A stretch of 41,284 bases of DNA from Limnohabitans sp. (GCA_009693505.1 SHXD01000021.1:1-41284), one strand, 5' to 3'. Shown: positions 25,597 through 35,793, counted from the stretch's first letter. Program-made: numbers and translations. The notes: generated from the letters alone by a model not told the origin.

Positions 25597-26328
25597 TCAG
25601 CATTTAATGCCAATATGCAAGGCTACCACCCCAGCACTCAAGTTGTGAAATTCGGCATGTCCAAATCCGGCATTTTTCATAAGGGCTTTCAGCTCTTCCT
25701 GGCCTGGGTGCATGCGAATTGATTCGGCCAAATACCTGTAGCTGGCATCGTCTCCGGCAACCCACTTGCCCAATTGGGGCAAGATGTTGAAGGAGTACCA
25801 GTCAAAGGCCTTTTCTAAGGGCTTGGCCACTTTAGAGAACTCCAAAACCAAAAGTTTACCCCCTGGCTTTAAAACTCGGCACATTTCCTTCAAAGCCAAA
25901 TCTTTGTGCGTCATGTTGCGAAGCCCAAAAGCCACGCTGACCACATTGAAATGATCGTTGGGAAAAGGCAATTTTTCAGCATCACAAACCAGCGTGGGCA
26001 AGATCACGCCCTGGTTCACCAATCGGTCCCGACCTGTTCGCAGCATGGCTTCGTTGATGTCGGTGTGAACCACTCGACCCGTTGCACCCACCTTATTTGA
26101 GAATGCCAAAGATAAATCGCCCGTGCCGCCTGCAATGTCGAGTACCTGGTCGCCCTCCTTGAGGTTGGCCACCTGCAGCGTGTAGGCTTTCCAAACACGG
26201 TGCAAGCCCGCAGACATCAGGTCATTCATGATGTCGTATTTGGACGCCACAGAATCAAAAACACCCCTCACACGCTTGGCTTTTTCTTGCTCATCGACAG
26301 TTTTGAAACCGAAATGGGTTGAACTCAT
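25597..26328 (-). CDS. ubiE: ubiquinone/menaquinone C-methyltransferase UbiE
   Basis: SAM-dependent C-methyltransferase of ubiquinone synthesis (and demethylmenaquinone methylation where menaquinone is made). [15 protein letters not shown] and [16 protein letters not shown] are the family's N-terminal signatures. The SAM loop is LDIAGGTGD at 63-71, the second signature is [10 protein letters not shown], and the C-terminal [13 protein letters not shown] is typical. At 243 residues it is normal length. It starts 13 bases after the DUF971 gene and leads the ubiE / Tim44-like / ubiJ / ubiB series. Confidence 0.97.
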   Translation of the reverse strand: MSSTHFGFKTVDEQEKAKRVRGVFDSVASKYDIMNDLMSAGLHRVWKAYTLQVANLKEGDQVLDIAGGTGDLSLAFSNKVGATGRVVHTDINEAMLRTGRDRLVNQGVILPTLVCDAEKLPFPNDHFNVVSVAFGLRNMTHKDLALKEMCRVLKPGGKLLVLEFSKVAKPLEKAFDWYSFNILPQLGKWVAGDDASYRYLAESIRMHPGQEELKALMKNAGFGHAEFHNLSAGVVALHIGIKC

Positions 26329-26341
26329 TTTCTAACACCAA

Positions 26342-26758
26342 TCAATGAGAGTGGCCACAGGAGGCTCCTGCAGCGCCCGGCATGGGATCGTCGCGTTGCG
26401 CACCTGCAGTCTGCAATCGTTCGTTGTATTGGGACCAGAGACCGTCTTGCTCTGAACCCAAATGGTACAAATAGTCCCAAGAAAAAATACCGCTACTGTG
26501 GCCATCTGAAAAAGTAGGCTGAACCGCGTAATTGCCAACTTGCGCCAGTTCGACAATGTCAACTTCACGCTTGCCTGTTTGCAACACTTCCTGCCCAGGG
26601 CCATGGCCTTGCACTTCTGCAGAAGGCGAGTAAACGCGCATGAGTTCAAAGGGAATTCGGAAAGTTTGACCGTCCGAAAAACTGACCTCTAATGCACGAC
26701 TTTGCCCATGAAGGGTCAAGGCTTGTGGTGTGGGAGCACCTGCTGTCAATCCGGCCAT
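26342..26758 (-). CDS. DUF971 (GBBH-like N-terminal domain) protein
   Basis: 138 residues. The core is the DUF971 domain (ALEVSFSDGQTFRIPFELMRVYSPSAEVQGHG, then VGNYAVQPTFSDGHSSGIFSWDYLYHLG), which also forms the N-terminus of gamma-butyrobetaine hydroxylases. Stand-alone bacterial copies have no settled function; some sit near Fe-S or quinone genes. The C-terminus ends in a Cys/His cluster (SCGHSH). It is 25 bases downstream of the large oxidoreductase and 13 upstream of ubiE, so it is probably in the same transcript as both. Confidence 0.88.
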   Translation of the reverse strand: MAGLTAGAPTPQALTLHGQSRALEVSFSDGQTFRIPFELMRVYSPSAEVQGHGPGQEVLQTGKREVDIVELAQVGNYAVQPTFSDGHSSGIFSWDYLYHLGSEQDGLWSQYNERLQTAGAQRDDPMPGAAGASCGHSH

Positions 26759-26783
26759 AAGGCGTTCTTTCGTGATACTTTCG

Positions 26784-29700
26784 TTAAACCAAAACGCGCT
26801 CTATACCGCCTGCGTTGGCAGCGGCCACGTACTCGGGCATCCATTGCTCGCCCAAAATGTGTTTGGCCATTTCCACCACGATGTAATCTGCCTCCAACAG
26901 GCCATTTTTCAAATCGTCACCGAAGCGTGACAAACCTTGCAAACAGCTAGGGCAGCTGGTCAAGACCTTGATGTTTTCTTTTTCGCCCACCATGCCGCTG
27001 GCACGCATCTGCGCTTCACCTTGAAGTATTTCTTCTTCCTTGCGAAAACGCACCTGCGTGGCAATGTCAGGGCGCGTGACGCCCAAAGTACCCGACTCGC
27101 CGCAGCAGCGATCAGACTTCAAAACCTGCGGACCCAACAAAGACTTGACAGTCTTCATAGGGTCTTGCAACTTCATCGGGCTGTGGCAAGGATCGTGATA
27201 CAGGTAGGCGCCGTTGTTGTTAAGCGTCATGCCTTTTTCAAGCAAGTATTCATGGATGTCAATAATGCGGCAACCAGGGAAAATTTTGTCGAACTCATAG
27301 CCCTGCAACTGGTCGTAGCATGTGCCGCAACTGACCACCACTGTTTTGATGTCCAAGTAGTTCAGGGTGTTGGCCACGCGGTGGAACAAGACCCGGTTAT
27401 CCGTGATGATTTTTTCGGCCTTGTCAAACTGACCGCTGCCCTTTTGGGGGTAGCCGCAGCACAAATAACCAGGGGGCAAAACAGTTTGAACACCGGTATG
27501 CCAGAGCATGGCCTGGGTGGCCAATCCCACTTGGCTGAACAAGCGTTCTGAGCCACAACCCGGGAAGTAAAACACGGCTTCTGTCTCGGACGTGGTGGTC
27601 TTTGGATTGCGAATAATGGGCACGTAATCTTGATCTTCAATGTCCAGCAAAGCGCGCGCCGTTTTCTTGGGCAAGCCACCTGGCATCTTTTTGTTGATGA
27701 AGTGAATGATTTGCTCTTTGATGGGCGCCGCACCAATGCTGGCTGGCGGCGCTTTGGTTTGCTTGCGTGCAAAGGTTTTGAGCAAGTCGTGTGCGATGCG
27801 CTGCACCTTCATGCCCACCCCCACCATGCCAGCACGCGCCAGCTTGATGGTTTCAGGGTTGGTAGCGTTCAACATGAACATGGCCGCAGCATTGCCGGGA
27901 CGGAATGTTTTTTGACCCATCTTGCGCAACAAATTGCGCATGTTCATAGACACTTCGCCAAAGTCAATTTTGACAGGGCAAGGTGAGAGGCACTTGTGAC
28001 ACACGGTGCAGTGGTCGGCCACATCTTCAAACTCTTGCCAGTGTTTGATGGACACACCGCGGCGAGTTTGCTCTTCGTACAAGAAGGCTTCAACCAAGAG
28101 TGAAGTGGCCAAAATTTTGTCGCGGGGGCTGTAAAGCAAATTAGCGCGTGGCACATGGGTGGCGCACACGGGTTTGCATTTGCCGCAACGCAAGCAATCT
28201 TTCACACTGTCGGCAATGGCGCCAATGTCCGACTGTTGCATGATGAGCGATTCGTGGCCCATCAAACCAAAGCTAGGGGTGTAGGCATTGGTCAAATCGG
28301 CTTGGATGTCCATGCCTTCTGGGCCCTTGACACGGCGCATCAACTTGCCTTTGTTGAAGCGCCCTTCAGGGTCGATGCGCTGCTTGTAATCGGCAAATGG
28401 CTTCAGTTCGGCATCGCTTAAAAACTCTAGCTTCGTGATGCCAATGCCGTGTTCGCCTGAAATGACACCATCGAGGCTTCGCGCCAGAACCATGATGCGA
28501 GAAACCGCTTGGTGCGCCGTTTGCAGCATGTCGTAGTCGTCAGAGTTGACCGGTATGTTGGTGTGCACATTGCCGTCACCTGCGTGCATGTGCAACGCCA
28601 CCCACACGCGGCCTTTAAGGACGCGTTTGTGAATGGCCACACACTCGTCCAAAATAGGCTGGAAGGCAGCGCCCGTGAAGATGGTGTGCAAGCTTGCCTT
28701 GATTTGCGTTTTCCAACTTGCACGCAAGGTGTGGTCTTGCAATTGAGGGAATAAAATTTCCACGCCTTGCAACCAGCCTTGCCACAGGTCACGCACATCG
28801 CGCACCACCGCCAAGGCTTGTGAAACGCGCTCTTCTAGCAATTCTGCAGAAGCAATTTCGCTCGTATCTTCGTCTTTGCCCAAAGGCAAATTGCCCTTGC
28901 TTAAAAAGAGTTCCAACTCGTTGCACAACTTGACCTTGTTGCGCATGGACAATTCAATGTTGATGCGCTCAATGCCATCGGTATATTCCGCCATGCGAGG
29001 CAAGGGAATCACAACGTCTTCATTGATCTTGAAGGCGTTGGTATGTTTGCTAATGGCCGCTGTTTTTTTCCGATCTAACCAAAACTTTTTGCGCGCTTCA
29101 GGGCTAACGGCAATGAAGCCCTCTCCACTGCGTGAGTTGGCAATGCGCACCACTTCAGAAGTGACTTTGGCCACGTCATCGGCGTTGTCGCCCGCAATGT
29201 CACCCACCAATACCATTTTGGGGAGACCGCCCCGTTTGGACTTGGTGGTGTAGCCCACCGCCCGCAAATAACGATCGTCCAAATGCTCTAGACCCGCCAG
29301 CAACACGCCTGAGCGTTTTTGTTCGGCAAACATGAAATCTTTGATTTCGACAATGCTGGGTACAGCGTCTTTGGCGTTACCAAAGAATTCCATGCAAACC
29401 GTGCGTGTGTGGTCGGGCATGCGATGCAAAATCCAGCGCGCGCTGGTGATCAAGCCGTCGCAACCTTCTTTTTGAATCCCTGGCAAACCTGCCAAAAATT
29501 TGTCGGTTACATCTTTGCCCAAGCCTTCTTTGCGGAAAATAGAGCCTGGAATGTCGAGTCGTTCTTCTCGAACCAGCGTGGTGCCATTGGCTTCGAAATA
29601 TTTTAATTCAAAGCTGGCCATTTCAACATCGTGAATCTTGCCAAGATTGTGGTTCAAGCGCGTAACCTCGAGCCACTGCGCATCGGGCGTCACCATGCGC

Positions 29701-30656
29701 CAGCTGGCCAAATTGTCGAGTGCAGTACCCCACAACACAGCCTTTTTACCACCCGCATTCATGGCGATGTTGCCGCCGATGCAGCTGGCCTCAGCAGAAG
29801 TAGGATCAACGGCAAACACCCAACCGGCGCGCTCTGCGGCATCGGCCACGCGCTGCGTGACCACGCCCACTTCGGTCCACAAAGTGGGCACTTCTTTGTC
29901 AAGCCCGGGTAACTGAAGCATCTCGACGCCAGACATGGCCTCGAGTTTTTCGGTATTGATGACTGCGCTGTTCCAAGTCAGTGGCACTGCACCGCCGGTG
30001 TAGCCGGTGCCGCCGCCCCGCGGAATGATGGTCAAGCCCAAGGTGAAGCAAGCTTTGACCAAATTGGCCATTTCGGCTTCTGTGTCGGGGGTTAGAACCA
30101 CGAAAGGATATTCAACACGCCAGTCAGTGGCATCTGTGACATGGCTCACGCGAGACAAGGCATCAAATTTGATGTTGTCTTTGGCTGTGTGCTTGCCGAG
30201 TCCCTTTTGTGTCTTTCGGCGCAACTGCGCCATGGCCGAAAAAGTTTCATTAAACACTTTGACGGAATGGCCAGCCAATAGCAACAACTCACCCACCAAA
30301 CCGTCACGCAACGCATCTGCTTCAGGCGTACGGCGTTTTTGAACTTCACCCAAGCGGTGTTGCATAGCTTCCACCAACTGCTTTCGGCGGCCTGGGTTGT
30401 CCAGCAAGTCGTCTTGCAAATAGGGATTGCGCTGAACCACCCAAATATCACCCAATACCTCATAAAGCATGCGAGCAGACCTGCCCGTGCGGCGTTCGTC
30501 TCGAAGTTGATTGAGCAGGTCCCAGGCACGAGCTCCCAACAAACGAATCACAATTTCTCGATCGGAGAAACTTGTGTAATTGTAGGGAATTTCGCGCAAG
30601 CGAGGTGACGTATCGTCAGCCTGCAAGAGGTGTTGGAGTGTGGTTGGAGCGTTCAT
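26784..30656 (-). CDS. fused FAD-linked dehydrogenase / Fe-S oxidoreductase (DUF3683 type)
   Basis: A 1290-residue fusion. The N-terminal ~170 residues are a DUF3683-type region. A VAO-type FAD-binding domain follows, with [11 protein letters not shown] at 212-222, then the FAD-linked oxidase C-terminal domain (about 500-790, [12 protein letters not shown]). Two 4Fe-4S motifs come next ([11 protein letters not shown] near 820 and [12 protein letters not shown] near 885). Last are two CCG heterodisulfide-reductase-like domains (FPGCGSE near 1030, CCGYPQ near 1064, SCGTCYDQ near 1110, HDPCHSP near 1156, RCCGESG near 1183). It combines what glycolate oxidase GlcD and GlcF do in separate chains. 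Likely a 2-hydroxyacid (D-lactate, glycolate or D-2-hydroxyglutarate) dehydrogenase passing electrons to quinone; substrate unproven. Confidence 0.9.
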   Translation of the reverse strand: MNAPTTLQHLLQADDTSPRLREIPYNYTSFSDREIVIRLLGARAWDLLNQLRDERRTGRSARMLYEVLGDIWVVQRNPYLQDDLLDNPGRRKQLVEAMQHRLGEVQKRRTPEADALRDGLVGELLLLAGHSVKVFNETFSAMAQLRRKTQKGLGKHTAKDNIKFDALSRVSHVTDATDWRVEYPFVVLTPDTEAEMANLVKACFTLGLTIIPRGGGTGYTGGAVPLTWNSAVINTEKLEAMSGVEMLQLPGLDKEVPTLWTEVGVVTQRVADAAERAGWVFAVDPTSAEASCIGGNIAMNAGGKKAVLWGTALDNLASWRMVTPDAQWLEVTRLNHNLGKIHDVEMASFELKYFEANGTTLVREERLDIPGSIFRKEGLGKDVTDKFLAGLPGIQKEGCDGLITSARWILHRMPDHTRTVCMEFFGNAKDAVPSIVEIKDFMFAEQKRSGVLLAGLEHLDDRYLRAVGYTTKSKRGGLPKMVLVGDIAGDNADDVAKVTSEVVRIANSRSGEGFIAVSPEARKKFWLDRKKTAAISKHTNAFKINEDVVIPLPRMAEYTDGIERINIELSMRNKVKLCNELELFLSKGNLPLGKDEDTSEIASAELLEERVSQALAVVRDVRDLWQGWLQGVEILFPQLQDHTLRASWKTQIKASLHTIFTGAAFQPILDECVAIHKRVLKGRVWVALHMHAGDGNVHTNIPVNSDDYDMLQTAHQAVSRIMVLARSLDGVISGEHGIGITKLEFLSDAELKPFADYKQRIDPEGRFNKGKLMRRVKGPEGMDIQADLTNAYTPSFGLMGHESLIMQQSDIGAIADSVKDCLRCGKCKPVCATHVPRANLLYSPRDKILATSLLVEAFLYEEQTRRGVSIKHWQEFEDVADHCTVCHKCLSPCPVKIDFGEVSMNMRNLLRKMGQKTFRPGNAAAMFMLNATNPETIKLARAGMVGVGMKVQRIAHDLLKTFARKQTKAPPASIGAAPIKEQIIHFINKKMPGGLPKKTARALLDIEDQDYVPIIRNPKTTTSETEAVFYFPGCGSERLFSQVGLATQAMLWHTGVQTVLPPGYLCCGYPQKGSGQFDKAEKIITDNRVLFHRVANTLNYLDIKTVVVSCGTCYDQLQGYEFDKIFPGCRIIDIHEYLLEKGMTLNNNGAYLYHDPCHSPMKLQDPMKTVKSLLGPQVLKSDRCCGESGTLGVTRPDIATQVRFRKEEEILQGEAQMRASGMVGEKENIKVLTSCPSCLQGLSRFGDDLKNGLLEADYIVVEMAKHILGEQWMPEYVAAANAGGIERVLV

Positions 30657-30771
30657 GAGGTTTAACTGACAATTTTACTTCAGGGGTGCAAACACGCGCA
30701 CGCGGTGGGGACACCAAACCCGCCAGGTCAATCAATCCATCAATTTTTTGACGAAGGTCATTCAAAGTCAT
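30616..30771 (-). CDS. possible small upstream ORF, 51 codons
   Basis: An ATG at 30771 opens 51 codons (starting [16 protein letters not shown]) that overlap the first 41 bases of the large oxidoreductase gene in another frame. A GGGG sequence lies 5 bases before the start. The first 20 residues look like an amphipathic helix; the rest is not protein-like. It could be a translated leader peptide, a remnant of a gene, or chance. I recognise no family. Confidence 0.2.
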   Translation of the reverse strand: MTLNDLRQKIDGLIDLAGLVSPPRARVCTPEVKLSVKPHERSNHTPTPLAG

Positions 30772-30783
30772 GGAAACCCCGGG

Positions 30784-30812
30784 TTGTCATTTTTTCTTCA
30801 TCGTCCTGTAAT
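30784..30812 (+). promoter_or_regulatory. sigma-70-like promoter of ugpB
   Basis: TTGTCA (30784-30789) and TGTAAT (30807-30812) each match 5 of 6 consensus bases and are exactly 17 bases apart. Transcription would start near 30819, about 50 bases before ugpB. This is the clearest promoter in the window. Confidence 0.65.
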
Positions 30813-30842
30813 ACCATTTGCACACTGTAGCAATATGCTAAC

Positions 30843-30855
30843 GGTTGTAACAACC
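30843..30855 (+). promoter_or_regulatory. candidate operator in the ugpB leader
   Basis: GGTTGT (30843-30848) and ACAACC (30850-30855) form a perfect 6-base dyad around one base, just before the ribosome site. GGGTTGT also occurs at 30781-30787, overlapping the -35, so two copies of the half-site flank the transcription start. Either a repressor site or an RNA hairpin is possible. Confidence 0.4.
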
Positions 30856-30869
30856 CCAAGAGAGTACTT

Positions 30870-32174
30870 ATGAACTACAAAAAAACACTCGCTGCTTTGG
30901 CAATCGCTGCATTCAGCGTTGGCGCCCAAGCCCAAACTGAAATTCAATGGTGGCACTCAATGGGTGGCGCTTTGGGTGAGTGGGTCAATGACTTGGCCAA
31001 AGACTTCAATGCAAGCCAAAAAGATTACAAAATCGTACCTACCTTCAAAGGCGGCTACGACGAGTCCATGACAGCGGCCATTGCGGCCTACCGATCTGGC
31101 AATGCCCCCCATATCCTTCAAGTTTTTGAAGTGGGCACCGCCACCATGATGGCCAGCAAGGGCGCCATCGTGCCCGTGGGCAAAGTGATGCAAGATGCTG
31201 GCTTAAAGTTTGACCAAGATGCCTATGTGCCTGCTGTGGCCGGTTATTACACAGCTCCCAACGGTCAAATGCTGAGCTTCCCCTTCAACAGCTCAACCCC
31301 TGTCTTCCACTACAACAAAGACGCCTTCAAGGCAGCGGGCATGGACCCAGAGAAGCCCCCAACAACTTGGCCAGAAGTGGCTTTGGCAGCCGCCAAATTG
31401 AAAGCCAGCGGTCACAAGTGCCCCTTCACAACCAGCTGGATCAGCTGGACTCAGCTTGAAAGCTTCTCGGCTTGGCACAACACCGAGTTCGCCACCAAAG
31501 GCAACGGCATGCGCGGCCTAGATGCTCGCTTGTCTTTCAACACCCCCTTGCACGTTCGCCACATTGAAAACTTGGCCAACATGGCCAAAAGCGGCTTGTT
31601 TATTTATAAAGGCCGTAACAACGCGGCTGACGCCACTTTTGTCTCAGGCGAATGCGCCATGGCCACGGGCTCCTCTGCGCTTTATGGCAACGTTACCCGC
31701 AACGGCAAGTTTGCTTACGGCATTGGCACCCTGCCTTACTACCCTGATGTTGCCGGAGCACCTCAAAACACAGTCATTGGCGGCGCAAGCTTGTGGGTCA
31801 TGAGCGGTAAAAAAGCAGAAGAGTACAAAGGTGTGGGCCAGTTCTTTGCTTTCTTATCACGGCCCGAGGAAGCAGCCAAGAGTCACCAGCGCACTGGCTA
31901 TTTGCCAGTGACCAAGGCCTCTTTTGAGATGACAGACAAATCGGGTTTCTACAAAAAGAATCCGGGCACAGATGTCTCCGTTACCCAAATGATTCGCAAA
32001 ACCACCGACAAATCTCGTGGTGTCCGATTGGGTAACTTCGTGCAAATTCGCACCATCATTGACGAAGAACTCGAAGGCGTTTGGAGTGGTAAAAAGCAGC
32101 CCAAAGAAGCTTTGGATGCAGCCATCAAACGCGGCGACGAACAACTTGAGCGCTTCCAAAAAGCAAACAAGTAA
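30870..32174 (+). CDS. ugpB: sn-glycerol-3-phosphate ABC transporter, periplasmic binding protein
   Basis: Captures glycerol-3-phosphate and glycerophosphodiesters in the periplasm for UgpAE. A Sec signal peptide covers about residues 1-21 (positive NYKK, hydrophobic core, ending GAQA). The mature protein opens TEIQWWHSMGG, typical of UgpB, and SGNAPHILQVFEVGTATMM and GGASLWVMSG are family stretches of this type 1 extracellular solute-binding fold. At 434 residues it is normal (E. coli 438). AGAGAG precedes the ATG. A strong promoter lies upstream and a hairpin separates it from ugpA, which would let it be made in excess over the membrane parts. Confidence 0.95.
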   Translation: MNYKKTLAALAIAAFSVGAQAQTEIQWWHSMGGALGEWVNDLAKDFNASQKDYKIVPTFKGGYDESMTAAIAAYRSGNAPHILQVFEVGTATMMASKGAIVPVGKVMQDAGLKFDQDAYVPAVAGYYTAPNGQMLSFPFNSSTPVFHYNKDAFKAAGMDPEKPPTTWPEVALAAAKLKASGHKCPFTTSWISWTQLESFSAWHNTEFATKGNGMRGLDARLSFNTPLHVRHIENLANMAKSGLFIYKGRNNAADATFVSGECAMATGSSALYGNVTRNGKFAYGIGTLPYYPDVAGAPQNTVIGGASLWVMSGKKAEEYKGVGQFFAFLSRPEEAAKSHQRTGYLPVTKASFEMTDKSGFYKKNPGTDVSVTQMIRKTTDKSRGVRLGNFVQIRTIIDEELEGVWSGKKQPKEALDAAIKRGDEQLERFQKANK

Positions 32175-32229
32175 AATTATTCAGTTCAAACTTCAGCATG
32201 AATCTCAATTGATGCATGCCAGCTAGCCC

Positions 32230-32257
32230 AAAAGCAGAGAAGAGATTCTCTGCTTTT
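32230..32257 (+). terminator. hairpin between ugpB and ugpA (attenuator or RNA stabiliser)
   Basis: AAAAGCAGAGAA (32230-32241) and TTCTCTGCTTTT (32246-32257) form a perfect 12-base-pair stem with a GAGA loop, followed by GTCCTTTT. The T run is interrupted, so termination would be partial. Such hairpins after a binding-protein gene commonly raise its expression relative to downstream genes. Confidence 0.75.
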
Positions 32258-32280
32258 GTCCTTTTACTTGGCATCGAATT

Positions 32281-32290
32281 GTTTTAAAAC
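32281..32290 (+). promoter_or_regulatory. 10-base palindrome before ugpA
   Basis: GTTTTAAAAC is a perfect palindrome ending 3 bases before the ugpA ATG, where a ribosome site would be expected and none is seen. Its role is unknown; AT-rich palindromes of this size also arise by chance. Confidence 0.2.
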
Positions 32291-32293
32291 CTC

Positions 32294-33175
32294 ATGGAAA
32301 AGCGCGTACGCTTCAAATCAGCCTGGTTACCTTGGGTGCTCATCGCACCGCAAATGGTGGTTGTGTTGGTTTTTTTCTTTTGGCCCGCGGGTCAAGCCCT
32401 TTATCAAAGCGTGCTCACCCAAGACGCATTTGGGGGCTCTGTGCAGTATGTCGGCATGGAAAACTTTGATCGCCTCTTCAGCGACGACAGCTACCTCAAC
32501 TCGTTTAAAACCACAGCCTTCTTTTCCATTTTGGTAGCAGGCACAGGTTTGTCGGTGTCTTTGCTGTTGGCTGTGATGGCCAATCGCTTGGTGCGCGGCG
32601 CAGGCATTTACAAAACATTGCTCATTTGGCCCTACGCTGTTGCCCCTGTGGTCGCCGGCGTCTTGTGGCTCTTCATGTTTGCATCGCCCATGGGCGTGGT
32701 GGCCTTTTTTCTTCGCAGCATTGGTTTTGAATGGAACCACTTGCTCAATGGCAACCATGCCATGGCTTTGATTGTGATGGCTGCCGTTTGGAAACAAATC
32801 TCCTATAACTTTTTGTTTTTTTTGGCAGGGCTTCAGTCCATCCCTAAATCCTTGATTGAAGCGGCCGCCATCGATGGCGCATCGCCTTGGCATCGCTTTT
32901 GGACCATTGTTTTTCCTTTACTTTCTCCCACCACATTTTTTCTTTTGGTCATCAATGTGGTCTACGCCTTCTTTGACACCTTTGCCATCATCGATGCCAC
33001 CACGCACGGCGGGCCTGGCAAAGACACCGCCATTTTGGTTTACAAGGTTTATTACGATGGCTTCAAAGCCCTCGACATGGGCGGCTCAGCCGCTCAGTCC
33101 GTGATTTTGATGGTCATTGTGGTGGCGCTCACCGTCATTCAATTCCGCTTCGTCGAAAAGAAAGTGCAGTACTGA
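32294..33175 (+). CDS. ugpA: sn-glycerol-3-phosphate ABC transporter permease UgpA
   Basis: One of two inner-membrane permeases forming the channel of the Ugp importer. The 293 residues hold six hydrophobic segments, and the cytoplasmic EAA loop that docks on the ATPase is [15 protein letters not shown] near residue 195. The N-terminus ([13 protein letters not shown]) and [14 protein letters not shown] loop are typical of the MalF-like branch. It begins 119 bases after ugpB beyond the hairpin, with no clear ribosome site. The ugpE start follows its stop by 1 base. Confidence 0.95.
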   Translation: MEKRVRFKSAWLPWVLIAPQMVVVLVFFFWPAGQALYQSVLTQDAFGGSVQYVGMENFDRLFSDDSYLNSFKTTAFFSILVAGTGLSVSLLLAVMANRLVRGAGIYKTLLIWPYAVAPVVAGVLWLFMFASPMGVVAFFLRSIGFEWNHLLNGNHAMALIVMAAVWKQISYNFLFFLAGLQSIPKSLIEAAAIDGASPWHRFWTIVFPLLSPTTFFLLVINVVYAFFDTFAIIDATTHGGPGKDTAILVYKVYYDGFKALDMGGSAAQSVILMVIVVALTVIQFRFVEKKVQY

Positions 33176-33176
33176 C

Positions 33177-34031
33177 ATGATTGAACGACGCCCAGGTCTT
33201 GACTTGCTGTCGCATCTTATTTTGCTGCTAGGTGTGAGCATCGTGGCTTTTCCGCTGTACCTCACCTTTGTGGCCTCAACCCAAACCGCCGAGCAAATTT
33301 CCAGAAGCATTCCCATGTCCATGGTGCCTGGCAATAATTTTTTAGAGTCTTATCGCCTGGCCTTGTTTGGCGGCGAAACATCTTTAGGCAGCAAGGTGCC
33401 TGCGGTTTGGCCCATGATGCAGACCAGTTTGATCAGCGCACTGGTCATTTCCATTGGCAAAATTGCCATCTCCTTGTTGTCTGCATTTGCGTTGGTCTAT
33501 TTTCGTTTTCCGTTCAGGAATTTTTTCTTCTGGATGATTTTCATCACGCTCATGCTGCCTGTTGAGGTGCGCATCAGTCCAACCTATGAAGTGGTCTCCA
33601 ACCTGGGCATGCTCAATACCTACGCTGGCCTCACGGTGCCTCTCATTGCTTCGGCCACGGCCACATTTTTATTGCGCCAATTCTTCTTAACTGTGCCTGA
33701 TGAACTGGTGGAAGCGGCACGCATGGATGGCGCTGGCCCGATGCGATTCTTCAAAGACATTTTGCTGCCTTTGTCAGCCACCAACATTGCGGCCCTGTTT
33801 GTGATTCAATTCATTTACGGATGGAACCAATACTTGTGGCCTCTGCTTGTCACAACCAACGAGGACATGTACCCCATCGTGATGGGGATCAAGCGCATGT
33901 TGGCTGGCGAGGCTTACACCGAATGGAATGTTGTCATGGCCACCGCCATTTTGGCAATGCTTCCGCCCGCCCTCGTGGTGATCTTGATGCAAAAATGGTT
34001 CGTCAAGGGCCTGGTTGATACTGAAAAATAA
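33177..34031 (+). CDS. ugpE: sn-glycerol-3-phosphate ABC transporter permease UgpE
   Basis: Second permease of the Ugp importer. I start at ATG 33177 (284 residues, E. coli 281), one base after the ugpA stop; an earlier in-frame codon at 33117 would read through the end of ugpA. Six hydrophobic segments are visible, and the EAA loop is [15 protein letters not shown] near residue 180. [18 protein letters not shown] is a typical UgpE stretch. Its TAA overlaps the ugpC ATG by one base (TAATG), so the pair is coupled. Confidence 0.95.
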   Translation: MIERRPGLDLLSHLILLLGVSIVAFPLYLTFVASTQTAEQISRSIPMSMVPGNNFLESYRLALFGGETSLGSKVPAVWPMMQTSLISALVISIGKIAISLLSAFALVYFRFPFRNFFFWMIFITLMLPVEVRISPTYEVVSNLGMLNTYAGLTVPLIASATATFLLRQFFLTVPDELVEAARMDGAGPMRFFKDILLPLSATNIAALFVIQFIYGWNQYLWPLLVTTNEDMYPIVMGIKRMLAGEAYTEWNVVMATAILAMLPPALVVILMQKWFVKGLVDTEK

Positions 34032-35035
34032 TGGCTTCCATCACACTTCAAAACATTGTCAAAGAATACGGCACGGGTGCGAAGGCAGTCCCTGTCATTC
34101 ACAATTTGAACGCACAAATCAACGATGGTGAATTCGTTGTGATCGTTGGCCCTTCGGGTTGCGGCAAGTCCACTTTGCTGCGCATGGTGGCAGGTCTTGA
34201 AGAAGTGACGGGCGGTCACATTTCAATTGGCAACCGCATCGTGAACGACCTCGAACCCGCCGAACGCGACATTGCAATGGTTTTTCAAAACTACGCCCTG
34301 TACCCTCACATGAGCGTGTTTGAAAACATGGCTTATGGCTTGAAAATTGCCAAGGTCTCCATGGCAGACATTCAAACTCGGGTTGACAAAGCCGCCGGTA
34401 TTTTGGAGTTGCGCAACTTGCTTCAGCGCAAACCCAGAGAATTGTCAGGCGGGCAGCGCCAGCGTGTGGCGATGGGCCGTGCCATCGTGCGACAGCCGCA
34501 GGTATTTTTGTTTGACGAACCCTTGTCCAATTTGGACGCCAAACTGCGCGCCCAAACCCGTTTGGAAATTCAAAAGCTGCACCGCGAATTGGGCATCACT
34601 TCTTTGTTCGTCACACACGATCAAGTAGAGGCCATGACCTTGGCACAGCGCATGATTGTCATGAACGGCGGCGTGATGGAACAATTTGGCACGCCCGAAG
34701 AAGTTTACAACCGCCCCGCCAGCACCTTTGTTGCCGGTTTCATTGGGTCACCCCCCATGAACTTGCTTCACCAAGCACCGGGACTGCCAGACGGCCAAAT
34801 TTTGGGCATTCGACCCGAGCACCTCGAGCTGGCCTCCCAAGGCTGGGAATTGAAAGTAGATACCGTTGAACTTCTCGGCGCAGAACGCTTGGTGCATGCC
34901 CACTTAGGCCATGAAACCCTAACAATCAGACTCGACGCCAGCATGGCTGCGCCCAAGGCCGGCGAGCTTTTCCATGCCCTGCCCAAGGCGGGCTGCATTC
35001 ATCATTTCAATGCTGAAACAGGAAAACGTCTGTGA
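34031..35035 (+). CDS. ugpC: sn-glycerol-3-phosphate ABC transporter ATP-binding protein UgpC
   Basis: Cytoplasmic ATPase that powers the Ugp importer. Walker A is GPSGCGKST at residues 40-48, the Q-loop is in [10 protein letters not shown], the ABC signature is LSGGQ near 138, and Walker B is [11 protein letters not shown]. The MalK-type regulatory TOBE region fills about 235-334. At 334 residues it is about 20 shorter than E. coli UgpC (356); the lack is at the C-terminus, where E. coli UgpC can receive inhibitory signals. It overlaps ugpE by 1 base and ugpQ by 4. Confidence 0.95.
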   Translation: MASITLQNIVKEYGTGAKAVPVIHNLNAQINDGEFVVIVGPSGCGKSTLLRMVAGLEEVTGGHISIGNRIVNDLEPAERDIAMVFQNYALYPHMSVFENMAYGLKIAKVSMADIQTRVDKAAGILELRNLLQRKPRELSGGQRQRVAMGRAIVRQPQVFLFDEPLSNLDAKLRAQTRLEIQKLHRELGITSLFVTHDQVEAMTLAQRMIVMNGGVMEQFGTPEEVYNRPASTFVAGFIGSPPMNLLHQAPGLPDGQILGIRPEHLELASQGWELKVDTVELLGAERLVHAHLGHETLTIRLDASMAAPKAGELFHALPKAGCIHHFNAETGKRL

Positions 35036-35793
35036 CCCAGAATTCTGCTATGCCGCTTAAGCCTTGGCCCTATCCAAGATGGATCGCCCATCGAGGCGCA
35101 GGCACTTTGGCACCCGAGAACACGCTTGCCGCATTTCGCAAAGGCGCCGAGTACGGCTTCCGTATGTTTGAATGCGACGCCAAACTCAGCGCAGACGATG
35201 TGGTGTTTTTGATGCATGACGCCACACTGCATCGAACCACCAATGGCCATGGCATTGGCGGTGAGCAAAGTTGGCAACAACTGTCACAGTTAGACGCAGG
35301 CAGTTGGCATTCCAGACACTTCAGTGGTGAACCTCTGCCCACGTTGGCCAATCTGGCGCACTATTGCATTCGCAATCGCTATTTCCTCAACATTGAAATC
35401 AAACCAACACCTGGTGTTGAATTCAAAACAGGTGAGGTCGTGGCCCGACAAGCAGCACTTATTTGGCAGCATGAAGAAATACCGCCTCTGCTCACCTCTT
35501 TTCAAGTGGATGCATTAAAAGGGGCTCAGCAAGCCTCACCTCAATTACCTAGGGGTCTGTTGCTGCACAACCTGCCTGAAGGCTGGCTAGACACTGCCAA
35601 CGCCTTGGATTGCAGCGCCGTTGTCTGCCAATATGCCTTATGGACACCCGAAATAGTAGACGCAGTTCACAGCGCAGGCATGCGTTGTCTCAGCTACACC
35701 GTCAATGACGAGTGGGCCACCCAACACCTGATGGCATTGGGAACAGACGGCATCATCACTGACAGGGTCGATGCTTTCAGCCCCGCAACTTGA
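35032..35793 (+). CDS. ugpQ: glycerophosphodiester phosphodiesterase UgpQ
   Basis: Cytosolic hydrolase that splits glycerophosphodiesters brought in by UgpBAEC into glycerol-3-phosphate and an alcohol. The GDPD signature is complete: HRG at residues 20-22, PENT at 28-31, and the insertion motif [11 protein letters not shown] with the metal-binding glutamates ([16 protein letters not shown]). The start GTG 35032 overlaps the ugpC stop (GTGA) and has AGGAAAA about 9 bases upstream; ATG 35050 is a weaker alternative. There is no signal peptide, agreeing with a cytoplasmic site. It completes the E. coli-like ugpBAECQ order. Its last 17 bases overlap the convergent small membrane gene. Confidence 0.94.
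   Translation: MTQNSAMPLKPWPYPRWIAHRGAGTLAPENTLAAFRKGAEYGFRMFECDAKLSADDVVFLMHDATLHRTTNGHGIGGEQSWQQLSQLDAGSWHSRHFSGEPLPTLANLAHYCIRNRYFLNIEIKPTPGVEFKTGEVVARQAALIWQHEEIPPLLTSFQVDALKGAQQASPQLPRGLLLHNLPEGWLDTANALDCSAVVCQYALWTPEIVDAVHSAGMRCLSYTVNDEWATQHLMALGTDGIITDRVDAFSPAT

Noticed and set aside
26332..26649. 105-codon minus-strand frame beside DUF971
   Set aside because: Same strand but a different frame from the DUF971 domain, with Cys/Thr-rich nonsense composition.
26937..27551. 204-codon plus-strand frame opposite the large oxidoreductase
   Set aside because: The oxidoreductase frame encodes the conserved CCG motifs here; the other strand is a shadow.
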